A stretch of 61,999 nucleotides of DNA from a virus. Below are positions 43,958 through 53,227 of this stretch, in pieces. The position numbers and the translations under genes were made by a program. The notes under the pieces are model-generated. The model did not search any database. It was not told the origin of the DNA and saw only the letters and a list, made by a program, of their open reading frames with translations. The stretch spans positions 1 to 61,999 of the IMG/VR virus record IMGVR_UViG_3300010413_000031, one strand, 5' to 3'. The stretch's first letter is position 1, and the number at the start of each line of letters is the position of its first letter.

Positions 43958-45516
43958 TGTTTCAGGATCGGGAGCGGCTGCTGCGGCTGGCTGAGGAGGA
44001 ACTAGCCAGGCGCGAGCGTGATGATCCGCTTGCCTATGGCTATACCCCGCACGCGTTCCAGGTACTGGCGCATCAGGATAATCATGACATCTTGATCGTG
44101 CTGGGCGGGAACCGTTCGGGGAAGTCTCATTTTGCCATGGCCGAGGCTCTGGATGTCGTGCTGGAGCGACAGCGCTGGAAGAGGCACCGCTCCGTCAAGC
44201 ACGGCCTGGGCCCCGTGGTGTGGTACATCATGCCCTCGATCCCCACGTTCAAGCGAGCCATCGAGCCCAAGTTCTGGGCCATGGTTCCTCGCAAGTACCT
44301 GCTGGACTGGAACAAGCAGGACAAGGTGGCCACTTTCAGGACGGAGCTGGGACACGTAGGCAAGCTGCACTTCCTGTCCGCTGAGATGCGACAGATCAGG
44401 CTGCAGGGTGCCTCCGTAGACCTGGTGGTCATGGACGAGACTCCCGATGAGGACGTATTCAAGGAGGCCAACATCCGTCTGGTCGACCGTAAGGGCCGCA
44501 TGATCATGGTGTTCAGCCCTATCGACATCCGCTCTTACTGGGTGCGTGACAAGCTGATCATCCCCGCACAGATCGGGGAAAGGAAGGACATAGACATCAA
44601 GGGAATCCCTGTGGCGGATGAGGAAGGGAAGGTCATCGTTCCCCACCTGGACCAGGAGGACGTGGACCGTATGTTCCGTCAGTATCCTGATCCGGCCGAC
44701 AGGGAGGCTCGTATCTACGGTCGCTTCACTTCCAGGCAGGGTCTGGTATTCAAGCAGTTCCGCCCGGAGGTCCACCTGCTGCCGCGCTTCAAGGTTCCTG
44801 AGATGTGGTCCAGGTTCTGGGTGGTGGACCCGCAGTACCATCGCTTTGCCGCCCTGCAGTTCGCCGTGGACGACAAGGGCACCTACTATGTTACGGACGA
44901 GTACTTTTCCCAGGACGAGACCCTGAGCGTTAGGGCCACCCGTATCTGGGCCATTACTGTAGAGATGAACAAGCCAGACAGGTCCCTGCCTGTCTATGTG
45001 GACTCGGCTAACCCGCAGGACATAGCCGAGTTGAACTATCACTTCCGGAAGGTCGGGGCCAAGCTGGGAGCTATCCCTCTGCCCATGCAGAAGCAGATCC
45101 ACAAGATGCTGCTCCGCACGCAGAGTCTCATGGAGCCCGACGACGAGCGGGAGTATCCGCCAGAGGCTGGCCCAGCAACCAAGGGCATCTTCGGCGCTCC
45201 GCGCCTATTCATCTTCGAGGATCTGTTCTCAAGCTGGATGCTAGCGGATCGCCGGATGGCCTCCTCAAGGCTGCTGTGGGAGATGACCCACTTGGCCTGG
45301 GGAGCGCATGACAAGCCGGAGAAGAAGAGCGCGGACGGTGCGGACTGCGCAGACTGCTTCATCTATGGCACCAGCATCCTGTCCAAGGGCTTCATGGAGA
45401 AAGACCCGCTGGCGTGGACCAAGGGCTTGTCCGAGGCCGACCTGATCATTAGGATGGCAGAGAAGAGGATGGAGACACTGGAGAGGTTGAACTGGCCTGG
45501 CTTTGACAGGCTATAG
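43957..45516 (+). CDS. terL: Terminase large subunit
   Basis: 519 residues from GTG 43957. ATPase: Walker A GGNRSGKS at residues 50-57 and Walker B VDLVVMDE at 154-161. Nuclease (RNase H-like): Asp291 in FWVVDP, Asp349 in VYVDSA, and a late acidic cluster ADGADCADC near 475. It packages DNA into the procapsid through the portal encoded just downstream. The length is normal for TerL. No clear small subunit was found; the basic helical protein at 42989 is a candidate. The GTG shares a base with the preceding stop. Confidence 0.93.
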   Translation: MFQDRERLLRLAEEELARRERDDPLAYGYTPHAFQVLAHQDNHDILIVLGGNRSGKSHFAMAEALDVVLERQRWKRHRSVKHGLGPVVWYIMPSIPTFKRAIEPKFWAMVPRKYLLDWNKQDKVATFRTELGHVGKLHFLSAEMRQIRLQGASVDLVVMDETPDEDVFKEANIRLVDRKGRMIMVFSPIDIRSYWVRDKLIIPAQIGERKDIDIKGIPVADEEGKVIVPHLDQEDVDRMFRQYPDPADREARIYGRFTSRQGLVFKQFRPEVHLLPRFKVPEMWSRFWVVDPQYHRFAALQFAVDDKGTYYVTDEYFSQDETLSVRATRIWAITVEMNKPDRSLPVYVDSANPQDIAELNYHFRKVGAKLGAIPLPMQKQIHKMLLRTQSLMEPDDEREYPPEAGPATKGIFGAPRLFIFEDLFSSWMLADRRMASSRLLWEMTHLAWGAHDKPEKKSADGADCADCFIYGTSILSKGFMEKDPLAWTKGLSEADLIIRMAEKRMETLERLNWPGFDRL

Positions 45517-45524
45517 GGGGAACG

Positions 45525-45725
45525 ATGCCTACAGAGGTCATAGTAGCGATCATGCTGTTGTCCCTGGTGGCAGGAGCAGGTGCTGGCTGGATAGCCTGCA
45601 CAGTAGCTCAGGTGCTGCCTATGCAGGAGAAGATCATGCAGATGCGGATCATGGGCTTTGATCCTGTGCGAAGGCCGCCCCCTCCTCCTGAGGAGGACAG
45701 CTTCCCAGAGGTCAACGAAACGTAG
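45525..45725 (+). CDS. Small membrane protein between terminase and portal
   Basis: 66 residues, ATG 45525 after GGGGGA. One hydrophobic segment at residues 5-30 with a Gly/Ala face (LVAGAGAGWIAC), then a short amphipathic helix and a Pro/Glu-rich end. Unknown role. Confidence 0.6.
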   Translation: MPTEVIVAIMLLSLVAGAGAGWIACTVAQVLPMQEKIMQMRIMGFDPVRRPPPPPEEDSFPEVNET

Positions 45726-45735
45726 GAGTCGATAG

Positions 45736-47805
45736 ATGACACGCCTAACTCCAAAGGCCACGCAGGACGATATCACGCGGTTCACAGAGGATGCGTGGCG
45801 TTCCCTGGACCCGCTCTACAACTTCTGGTCCCGCCGTTGGCGCAGGACCATCGAGTTCCTGCGGGACGAGCACTGGAATGTCCTGAAGGATATTAACATA
45901 GACGAGGTGCCGAAGTGGCGCAGGTTCCCGGTTATCAACTACACCCAGCGTATCTTCATGGATATTCTGGGCAAGATGTTGCAGTCCCAGGTACGCTATA
46001 GCGCCGTGCCCGCGTCAGGAGACTTCGCGGACATCTCCTCTGCCAATATGGCAGAGAGCCTTCTCCAGCACGCGTGGGAGATCATGGAGATGGACGAGAA
46101 GAAGTTCGAGCTGTTGGCCTGGCTCATCTCCACAGGCAATGCCTCCCTGCGTAGCTATTGGAACACAGACACCGGGATTATGATCCCTCTGGCCCTGCCC
46201 GATCCGCAGACTGGAAGGCTGCTCCCGATCAATCCGGAGACCATGCAGGTCGATCTCTCCATGCCGGAGCCCATCATGCTGGACAGGGGAGAACTGGGTG
46301 TCGACGTGCTGAATCCCCAGCTAGTACGCTACCCCCGCAACAAGAGCAACGGAGTTCTCGTGGGTATGCTCATGACCCAGGACGAGGTCTCCCAGCGCTA
46401 CGGCGAGGAGTCTGTGGATAAGCTGAGCTTCAGCAAGATCAACCAGCAGTATCTGGTAGACCTGTCGTTCGCCAGCGAGCCCGGCATCGTGATCGGTGGG
46501 GACGAGGTCAAGCGCGCCCTCATCATCGAGCACTACCTGCCGCGCTCCAAGTGGTATCCCAAGGGGCTGTGGTGGACGCTGGCTGCCAACTCCAGTCACT
46601 TCCTGACCGAGCCTTCGGATCTGCCGGGTGGCGTCGTGCCTATCACGCAGTTCCGCTGGGTGCCTATACCTGGAACACGCCTGGGGGCCACACCCCTGTA
46701 CGGCATTACGTTCTCCAACAAGATGTACGACGAGGTCTCCGGAAAGATCCAGGAATGGATGATCAAGGTCGTACCTAAGGTCATCCTCAAGGAGGGTGGC
46801 GGTCTGGAGATGGGCAGCTTTGACGATGAGCCATTCCAGGAGGTCGTGGCTAACGTGGGTGGCGAGCCTGACTTTGCCGTCCCACCTGAGGTTCCGGCCC
46901 ATCTGTTCAAGATGCTGGAGAAGAACGTCAGTGATATGCGCTTCCAGGGCGGCTACGAGTTGAAGGACCAGCCTCAGCAGGCGCGTGGGCAGGTGCAGGG
47001 AACCAACCGCATGCCTGTGCAGGAGAGGCAGCGTGACGAGACCACTTTGCTGGAGATTGCCTCCAAACCGAGCTGGCAGCATTTTGGCCGCGTCACGCTC
47101 GCCTTCATCAAGGAGTACTATACTGAGGGCCGCGTGATTAGCGTGGTCGGACCCGACAAGCTGCACCAGTGGTTCTACTTCAGTCAGGAGGACCTGGCCA
47201 GGCTACCAGAGAGTATCCATGTAGATGAGATACCTCTGTACGCCCACAACCGCCAGAACCTCAGGGACACGGTGATCGGCATGATGAACAGCCCTGCGGC
47301 CCAGGTTATCTTCTCCGAGATCACGGAGGACGGCCAGTTCGTCATTGACAAGGACCGTATCGAGACCGCTATGCAGGCCACGGGCATCGATGTTGGCATC
47401 AGCGATCTGGACCCGGACGTTGCAGAGGCTAGGAATGAGCTGGCCATGCTCATGATCGGTCAGCCCTCTCCCGTCGAGCAGTATCAGAACCACGCTGTTC
47501 ACATAGCGGAACACAAGAGGGCTCTCAAGAGTATGAAGGTTAAGTCTGCGCCTCCCGAGCTGAAGCAGACCCTGATTCAGCACATGGGTGAGCATGAGCA
47601 GATCCTGGCTGACGCCGCACAGGCTCAGGAGCAGGCTGTCATTGCCCGCGAGAAGCAGATGCGCGACATTCGCGAGACTGCGGAGATGCAGGCTAACGTC
47701 AAGGAGATGATCGCTGAGGCGATTGTGGAGGCCGTTGGCGAGGGTATGAAGCAGGCCATGGCCGATATCATGTCCATCAAGGAGGAGCGGGGATCCAATG
47801 AGTAA
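45736..47805 (+). CDS. Portal protein
   Basis: 689 residues. The N-terminal region (SLDPLYNFWSRRWRRTIEFL), the central INYTQRIFMDILGKMLQSQV, a long GNASLRSYW stretch and a C-terminal coiled coil rich in Gln and Glu match large podovirus-type portals. It directly follows terminase and precedes the scaffold and capsid genes. Twelve copies would form the DNA gateway and the base for the tail. It overlaps the next gene by 8 bases. Confidence 0.85.
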   Translation: MTRLTPKATQDDITRFTEDAWRSLDPLYNFWSRRWRRTIEFLRDEHWNVLKDINIDEVPKWRRFPVINYTQRIFMDILGKMLQSQVRYSAVPASGDFADISSANMAESLLQHAWEIMEMDEKKFELLAWLISTGNASLRSYWNTDTGIMIPLALPDPQTGRLLPINPETMQVDLSMPEPIMLDRGELGVDVLNPQLVRYPRNKSNGVLVGMLMTQDEVSQRYGEESVDKLSFSKINQQYLVDLSFASEPGIVIGGDEVKRALIIEHYLPRSKWYPKGLWWTLAANSSHFLTEPSDLPGGVVPITQFRWVPIPGTRLGATPLYGITFSNKMYDEVSGKIQEWMIKVVPKVILKEGGGLEMGSFDDEPFQEVVANVGGEPDFAVPPEVPAHLFKMLEKNVSDMRFQGGYELKDQPQQARGQVQGTNRMPVQERQRDETTLLEIASKPSWQHFGRVTLAFIKEYYTEGRVISVVGPDKLHQWFYFSQEDLARLPESIHVDEIPLYAHNRQNLRDTVIGMMNSPAAQVIFSEITEDGQFVIDKDRIETAMQATGIDVGISDLDPDVAEARNELAMLMIGQPSPVEQYQNHAVHIAEHKRALKSMKVKSAPPELKQTLIQHMGEHEQILADAAQAQEQAVIAREKQMRDIRETAEMQANVKEMIAEAIVEAVGEGMKQAMADIMSIKEERGSNE

Positions 47806-48868
47806 GTTCACTTACGAAGAGGACATGGAGCTACTGGAGAGGTACGGGCATGGAGAGTCGCAGGCAGACATAGCCAAGAAGATGAAGAGGCCCCGCACGT
47901 CCGTCAGGGACCGGGGCTATTTCTATGGGCTGGACTGGAGCGAAGAGAGCCAGCAGAAGCGCTGGCAAGTAGCCGTCCAGCTCAGGGCTGACATCACCCA
48001 GGCGCAGCAGACTACGCCCACTCTCCAGCCCATCAACATCACTGTAGAACCACGCAAGACCAGGGCGCTGATCGATAACCTGCCCTGGGTCGATCTGATC
48101 TATGGCGATCTCCACATCCCATTTCATGACCCGGCAGCCCTGGATGTGCTTTACAAGCTACTAGAGCTTATTAAAGTAGACAGGGTTGTCGACATCGGGG
48201 ACGTGGTGGACAACTGGCAGATCAGCAATTTCCTACCGCCCGACGAGCAGAAGCTTACGGCGGTCCAGAAGGACTTTTCTCAGCAGTTTCAGCTAGCGGC
48301 CGAGCACTTGGGCCAGGTTCGCTCCCTCGCTCCGGAGGCCGAACTTCTCCTGTTGGAGGGCAACCACGAGGAGCGCTGGGACAGGATGCTGCGTCAGGCT
48401 CAGACGGACCATCGCTGGCGTCATATCCTCAATCTGCCCAAGATCCAGGAGGCTATGAAGATGCACTCACTGCTGGGTATCGAGGGCTCTGGGTGGAAGT
48501 ATTACGACTACAAGAACAACGAAGTCATGCTCAATCGGCATGTGCTAGCCACGCACGGGGATCGCTGCACCAAGTGGGTCACCCGCCAAATGCTGGAGCG
48601 GTATGGCAAGAGCGTGATCTTCGGCCACACCCACAGGGTTCAGAACTGGGTCAAGCGCGACCTCAAGGCCACAGAGGCGGCCTGGAGCATCGGCTGCCTG
48701 TGCGATGTGAACCCTCACTATGGCGACTCGCTGGCTGTGGACTGGGCTCAGGGACTGGTGCTGCTCGTTGCGGATGGCCCTCCTGAGGAAGTGAACCACT
48801 TCAACGTGATCCAGCTCCGCATCCATTGGGGCAACTGCACGACACCCTGGGGAACTATCAAGGCGTAG
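47798..48868 (+). CDS. Metallophosphoesterase with N-terminal helix-turn-helix
   Basis: 356 residues. Residues ~1-50 look like an HTH (EEDMELLERYGHGESQADIA, then RPRTSVRDRGYFYGL). The phosphoesterase motifs are complete: GDLHIPFHD, DIGDVVDN, LEGNHEERWDR, ATHGD and FGHTHR. Enzymes of this kind sit in many phage head modules with unknown substrates. Their presence beside portal suggests a role around DNA packaging or ejection, or nucleotide signalling. It is the second phosphoesterase in the window and is clearly different from the small one at 32017. Confidence 0.85.
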   Translation: MSKFTYEEDMELLERYGHGESQADIAKKMKRPRTSVRDRGYFYGLDWSEESQQKRWQVAVQLRADITQAQQTTPTLQPINITVEPRKTRALIDNLPWVDLIYGDLHIPFHDPAALDVLYKLLELIKVDRVVDIGDVVDNWQISNFLPPDEQKLTAVQKDFSQQFQLAAEHLGQVRSLAPEAELLLLEGNHEERWDRMLRQAQTDHRWRHILNLPKIQEAMKMHSLLGIEGSGWKYYDYKNNEVMLNRHVLATHGDRCTKWVTRQMLERYGKSVIFGHTHRVQNWVKRDLKATEAAWSIGCLCDVNPHYGDSLAVDWAQGLVLLVADGPPEEVNHFNVIQLRIHWGNCTTPWGTIKA

Positions 48869-48876
48869 GGGGAGTT

Positions 48877-49095
48877 ATGAGGATGACCAATCCTTACTGC
48901 GAGGGCAGCCCGGAATGGAGGGCATTCGAGGCCGGGCGCCGTGAGGGCAGACAGGAAGCCCTCATGAAGCTGGCAGACGTACACGCAGGCACGTTCTATC
49001 GCTACAAAGAGCTGTGCGCTGCGGCTGGCGTGGATCAATATGGCTACTTCAAGGGGGAGAAAGAGTTGCTTGACATAGGCTCTCCTGAGAGCTAG
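48877..49095 (+). CDS. Small unknown protein
   Basis: 72 residues from ATG 48877 (GGGGGAG upstream). Contains YCEGSPEWRAFEAGRREGRQ, a pattern seen in small phage proteins of unknown role, and two Cys. Virion-module position only. Confidence 0.6.
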   Translation: MRMTNPYCEGSPEWRAFEAGRREGRQEALMKLADVHAGTFYRYKELCAAAGVDQYGYFKGEKELLDIGSPES

Positions 49096-49135
49096 GCTAT
49101 CAGCGTGTACACGAACCATTTCATAGGAGTTAGTC

Positions 49136-49411
49136 ATGGCTAAGATCAAGCGTTACAGCGGTGGGGTGAAGAACAACCTGGGCAGCTCCCAGACCAAGGT
49201 TGCCAAGGTCGCCCCCAACCAGCCGGGCGGAGGGCAGAACCCTACCGTAGCGGCAGGAAGTCTGCAGGGGATCATCTCCGGCAGGTCTAACCGGCCACCC
49301 AGCACGAGCGGGCCGTCCCGTTCCAAGCCTGGAGCGGCCAAGGAGGTCAATAGTGCGGGTCCCAGCGTGAACCCGCCAACAAGCCCTAACATGCCGCCCA
49401 AGGCCAAGTAG
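49136..49411 (+). CDS. Small basic disordered protein
   Basis: 91 residues, AGGAG upstream. Very rich in Pro, Ser, Asn, Gly and Lys with almost no hydrophobic core, so largely disordered. Located before the scaffold. It may be a minor capsid, scaffold-assisting or DNA-binding protein. Confidence 0.6.
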   Translation: MAKIKRYSGGVKNNLGSSQTKVAKVAPNQPGGGQNPTVAAGSLQGIISGRSNRPPSTSGPSRSKPGAAKEVNSAGPSVNPPTSPNMPPKAK

Positions 49412-49434
49412 GGTAACAAGGAGGAGCAACCATT

Positions 49435-50451
49435 ATGAACGATCCAACGGTAGCTTCCCGTATGGAGGCGCTGCCTGAGGTCAAGGGCACGCATGATACG
49501 GGAGAGGCTGCGCGTAGCGCGGCCCAGAGCCTGGTTAAGGGCATGCGGGGCGTCGAGCCCGCTGCCGAGCCAGAGCCTACACAGGGGCTTCCTTACGAGC
49601 GTACAGTACCCGAGCCCGAGCCTGTAGAGGCTGGGGGAGAGCCTGCTGTCGAGCCTGCCGTAGAGCCTGCGGTAGAGGATGATGGCTGGTCTGAGTTCCA
49701 GGCAGACAATACACTGCTGGACACTCTGGCCGAGATGGGTGTGGAGCTGGGCGTAGATCCGGAGACCATTCCTGCGGAACTGATGCCTCAGTTCAACGCT
49801 CTTGCCAGGGCCGCTGTGATGATGGCCGACCAGGTTATTGAGAAGGATGTGGAGGCCGAGTCCCTCCGACTTCAGCAGCAGGAACTCTCGAAGCAGATCT
49901 CGGAGGATCCCACTAAGTTCTTGCTGGCCATGATGTTGACGTACCCAGATCAGTTCAAGAGCGTCATCGAGGTGGCCCAGCAGGCAGAAGTAGATGATGC
50001 TGTGAAGGAGCGCGTCTATAAGGAGCTGGAGGCCGAGGCCAAGCTCCGAGAGGCAAACCGCAAGGAACAGCTCTATACACACCGGGAGAAGCTACAGCGA
50101 GCGCGCCAGCTCACATACCTGACTCGTCAGGCAGCCAAGCGTTACGGTGTAGATGCGAGTCTGGCTGAGCAGACTGTGGCCACTCATATCAAGGCGCAGG
50201 GCGGAAACCTGTCTCTAGAGGCCGTGGACCAGATCGTTCGCGGCATTCGCGGCGGGCAGGGCAGCCGTCGTGCCGCCTTCCAGCCCCATGTAAAGCCGGG
50301 CCAGGCCAAGTCTCAGCAGACGGCTCCCGGCCCTACACCCGGTCAGGATGCCCCACCAGGAACGGCGCCAGCCACCCCAAGGCGGGGGCTGCAGTCGCCC
50401 ATCCGCAAGATCATTGGCGATTCCTTCCGGAAGGCCGTGACCGGAGGCTAG
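49435..50451 (+). CDS. Scaffolding protein
   Basis: 338 residues, AAGGAGGAG upstream. Acidic disordered N-terminus with repeated Glu-Pro-Ala-Val units (residues ~40-82), a long helical middle (AESLRLQQQELSKQI; KERVYKELEAEAKLREANRK), and a Pro/Gln-rich then basic C-terminus. This is the usual composition of scaffolds, whose basic tail binds the capsid floor. It lies directly before the major capsid gene. No protease motif seen. Confidence 0.78.
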   Translation: MNDPTVASRMEALPEVKGTHDTGEAARSAAQSLVKGMRGVEPAAEPEPTQGLPYERTVPEPEPVEAGGEPAVEPAVEPAVEDDGWSEFQADNTLLDTLAEMGVELGVDPETIPAELMPQFNALARAAVMMADQVIEKDVEAESLRLQQQELSKQISEDPTKFLLAMMLTYPDQFKSVIEVAQQAEVDDAVKERVYKELEAEAKLREANRKEQLYTHREKLQRARQLTYLTRQAAKRYGVDASLAEQTVATHIKAQGGNLSLEAVDQIVRGIRGGQGSRRAAFQPHVKPGQAKSQQTAPGPTPGQDAPPGTAPATPRRGLQSPIRKIIGDSFRKAVTGG

Positions 50452-50483
50452 TACTCCCACTGCTCTTTCGAGGGTAGTGCGCA

Positions 50484-50505
50484 GGGGGCCTACGGGCCCC
50501 CTTGC
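50484..50505 (+). terminator. Hairpin between scaffold and capsid genes
   Basis: GGGGGCC pairs with GGCCCCC across TACG, then TTGCT. No long U run; may attenuate read-through or stabilise an RNA end. Confidence 0.55.
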
Positions 50506-50532
50506 TACTTGACAAGGCCCATTGCCGTACTG

Positions 50533-50561
50533 CACATTGGCTATGCACGCCAATGTGGCAG
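50533..50561 (+). promoter_or_regulatory. Inverted repeat and GCCAATGTGGCAG element in capsid-gene leader
   Basis: CACATTGGC (50533-50541) is the exact inverse of GCCAATGTG (50549-50557), and the right arm extends into the 13-bp GCCAATGTGGCAG also found at 37686. A TTGACA lies upstream near 50509. Likely a separate capsid promoter or operator. Confidence 0.55.
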
Positions 50562-50650
50562 ACGCGCAACTGCTAGCATGGCATTGGAAACAGCAGTACC
50601 GGAACCACCAGACAACCAACTTCGACTCATAAGCTGAAGGAGAAATACCA

Positions 50651-51940
50651 ATGGCTGTTGTACAGGCTGACCTCACCCGCCTGGATGCCGTCCTGAAGGA
50701 CAGGCCTCTGGTTGATGCGGTGCAGGAGGCACTGAACAAGGCCACGCCTTTCGCTGAGCAGATCACGCAGGAGCTAACACTCTCCGGCCGTAAGGGCATT
50801 TTCCCTGCCCAGTTCGGCGTGAACGAGGGTGTGTACATGCGTGGTGATGGTGGTAGCTTCGGTGATGCCAAGGCTAACCAGCCACAGCTGGCGGAGGTAA
50901 CGGCCAAGTTCATGTATGCCCTGTTCGAGATCACGGGCCCAATCATGTCCGCGTCTCGTGACAACCCTGGTGCCTTCGAGGACGGACTCGCTCTGTCCAT
51001 CGAGAACACCATCGACGGACTCAAGCTGGACGCTGCCCGTCAGTACATCGGCTTCGGTAAGGGCCTCATCGGCGTTGTTGACTCGCGTACGAACGCAACC
51101 ACTCTGGTGCTGCGTGACCTACACGGTGTTGGCTACACGCTGGCTGCTGCCGCTCAGACCGATACCGATTACATGGGCGATGTCCCTGTTAAGAACATTC
51201 TGCGTGTGGACATGGCGTTCGACTGCATCGACGAGAACGACGGTAGCACCGTCAACATCTCGAACGGTACAGTGACGTCCATTACTCACACCGACACCCT
51301 GACAACCATCGTCCACGACGGTACCGAGTCCGCTACACCAGCGGCTGGCGACTGGATCGTGCGAGCAGGCAACCTGGACAAGGAGATCCAGGGCTTCCTG
51401 GAGGGCGTGGAGGAGACGGGTACCTACCTGGGTATCTCGCGTACTGGCCGCCCCGGCTGGCAGGGTGTAATCGTTGACGCTACGGACGGCGGCAGTGTGG
51501 CCGTTCCGCTCGACCCCAACGACCTGCGTGACACCATCGACTTGATCGTTGAGACTAGTGGCCAGGAGCCACAGTTCATCGTCGGTAACTTCAAGCAGCG
51601 TCGTAACGTGTACAACCTGAGTGCCCCTCAGATCCGTTACGCGCCGAAGACTGCCGATCAGGGACTCGTGTCTAGTGGTCCTATGGACATGACGGTCACG
51701 TTCGACGGCATGCGCTTCATCACTGAGCGCTTCTTCCCGCCACAGCATCTGGGCTTCGTCAACACGAAGTTCTGGTACCACGCTATCGACAAGGACGTGG
51801 AGTGGATCCAGGGTAACAACGGAACCGTTCTGCACTTCCTGCTGACTAGCGATACGTACCGCGCTGTGATGAGGACGTACCGCAACCTCGCATGCCTGTA
51901 TCCAGCGGCCAACGGCCTGCTGTACGGGCTAGAGGAGTAA
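50651..51940 (+). CDS. Major capsid protein (HK97 fold)
   Basis: 429 residues, AAGGAGA upstream and an own leader with promoter-like elements. The position after the scaffold, the long N-terminal helix (LVDAVQEALNKATPFAEQIT), the beta-rich P-domain-like middle with an inserted Thr/Asp-rich beta segment (residues ~200-250), and the C-terminal LRDTIDLIVETSGQEPQFIV region support the assignment. Hundreds of copies would form the head shell. Codon use is strongly biased, as expected for the most abundant protein. No catalytic crosslinking residues can be stated. Confidence 0.85.
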   Translation: MAVVQADLTRLDAVLKDRPLVDAVQEALNKATPFAEQITQELTLSGRKGIFPAQFGVNEGVYMRGDGGSFGDAKANQPQLAEVTAKFMYALFEITGPIMSASRDNPGAFEDGLALSIENTIDGLKLDAARQYIGFGKGLIGVVDSRTNATTLVLRDLHGVGYTLAAAAQTDTDYMGDVPVKNILRVDMAFDCIDENDGSTVNISNGTVTSITHTDTLTTIVHDGTESATPAAGDWIVRAGNLDKEIQGFLEGVEETGTYLGISRTGRPGWQGVIVDATDGGSVAVPLDPNDLRDTIDLIVETSGQEPQFIVGNFKQRRNVYNLSAPQIRYAPKTADQGLVSSGPMDMTVTFDGMRFITERFFPPQHLGFVNTKFWYHAIDKDVEWIQGNNGTVLHFLLTSDTYRAVMRTYRNLACLYPAANGLLYGLEE

Positions 51941-51964
51941 CCTGGGGCCTAAGGAGGTAAAACC

Positions 51965-52381
51965 ATGGCTGCAACAAAGCGCAAGGGGCATGCCTCCCTA
52001 GTGAGCCCTGACGTAGTGTCTTGGCGTGACTTGGTGGTGACTACTACGGTCCTGACTACAACGGGCCGTAGTGTCCCCGTTCTGTACTGCCCGTACGATC
52101 TCCGCGTGAAGAGGGTAACCTTCGTGCAGGAGGCCGACGCGGCGGGTACGGCCATGACCGTCAAGGTACGCAACGAGACCCAGTCTACCGACATCACTAG
52201 CACCCTGGACATTGCTGCCCTGGGTGCGCTGGCGGGCGGAGTTGTGCCTGTTACGGCAGCCGGTGCGGCCCTGCGCTGCGCGGCTGGCGACGTGCTGTCT
52301 CTGGTGCATGCTGTAACGTCTGGTACGACAGCACCTGATGAGTGCCAGGTAGTCCTGGATATCGAGCGTCTCGACACATAG
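51965..52381 (+). CDS. Head decoration-like protein, paralogue 1 of 3
   Basis: 138 residues, AAGGAGG upstream. It begins KRKGHASLVSPDVVSWRD and ends VVLDIERLDT; the next two genes share both ends. Between them is a beta-rich domain. The tandem placement right after the capsid gene suggests head decoration or fibre proteins. Function is inferred from place, size and beta content. Confidence 0.65.
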   Translation: MAATKRKGHASLVSPDVVSWRDLVVTTTVLTTTGRSVPVLYCPYDLRVKRVTFVQEADAAGTAMTVKVRNETQSTDITSTLDIAALGALAGGVVPVTAAGAALRCAAGDVLSLVHAVTSGTTAPDECQVVLDIERLDT

Positions 52382-52391
52382 GGGGTAAGGC

Positions 52392-52808
52392 GTGAGTGCG
52401 ATTAAACCTAAAGCGCACACCGTCCTTGTCCACCCACGAGTGGTCTCTTGGCGCGAGTACGCTCAAGCCATAGTAGACCTGGATGGAAGCACTACGCGGA
52501 CGGTGGCCATATTCGCGGCCCCGTTCGCGGGTGCTATTTGCGATGCTGCCTACACCCAGGAGAAGGATGCGGACGGAGACAAGACCGTCAAACTGCGCAA
52601 CCTGACGAAGGGAGTAGACATAACACAGGAACTGGATGTCGATGCGCTGGGCGCAAACGGCTCCTCAACCTTCACCATTATCAGGGCTGCGGCCGAGTTC
52701 GAGGAACTGGATGTAGTCGGCCTGGTCTATACGGTGAATACGGCCGGTACGGTAAATCCGGAGCAAATTAGCATCTCCATGGATCTTGAGAGGCTAGACA
52801 GTGAGTAG
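52392..52808 (+). CDS. Head decoration-like protein, paralogue 2 of 3
   Basis: 138 residues from GTG 52392 (GGGGG upstream). It begins KPKAHTVLVHPRVVSWRE and ends SMDLERLDSE, aligning with its neighbours in length and at both ends. It overlaps the third copy by 8 bases. Confidence 0.65.
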   Translation: MSAIKPKAHTVLVHPRVVSWREYAQAIVDLDGSTTRTVAIFAAPFAGAICDAAYTQEKDADGDKTVKLRNLTKGVDITQELDVDALGANGSSTFTIIRAAAEFEELDVVGLVYTVNTAGTVNPEQISISMDLERLDSE

Positions 52809-53223
52809 GAGGAAGCCCAAGGTCTTCGGCTCCCTTGTCAGCCTGGGAGATGTAGAGTGGCGTCAGCTACTACTACTGAGTTTTGAAAAGGATGCCAGCC
52901 TGGGCCAGGATGTCGCTATCTACCGTACAGTGGCTCCGATGCGGATCAAGCGCATGATCCTGACACGCGAGACAGCAGCAGGCGACTTCTTTTTCAGGGT
53001 GAAGGTGTGGCTGCCCTCCAGCGTGCAGTACTTCAGTAACTATATTGGTGCTGCCAGTGCGCCCGCTGCGAATGAGGCTCTTGATATGCCGCTCTCTGCT
53101 GCCAATAAGGCTCGCACGATCCCTGTTGGTAGCTGGATCGAGGCTGAGTGGGCTTTCGCCGCTGGCGGAGAGTGGAACCACTGCAGCCTCACACTGGAAG
53201 TAGAACGACTAGATACGGAGTAA
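52801..53223 (+). CDS. Head decoration-like protein, paralogue 3 of 3
   Basis: 140 residues from GTG 52801, overlapping the previous gene. It begins KPKVFGSLVSLGDVEWRQ and ends LEVERLDTE. It is the most divergent of the three in the middle, suggesting specialised roles rather than recent duplication. Confidence 0.65.
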   Translation: MSRRKPKVFGSLVSLGDVEWRQLLLLSFEKDASLGQDVAIYRTVAPMRIKRMILTRETAAGDFFFRVKVWLPSSVQYFSNYIGAASAPAANEALDMPLSAANKARTIPVGSWIEAEWAFAAGGEWNHCSLTLEVERLDTE

Positions 53224-53227
53224 GAAG

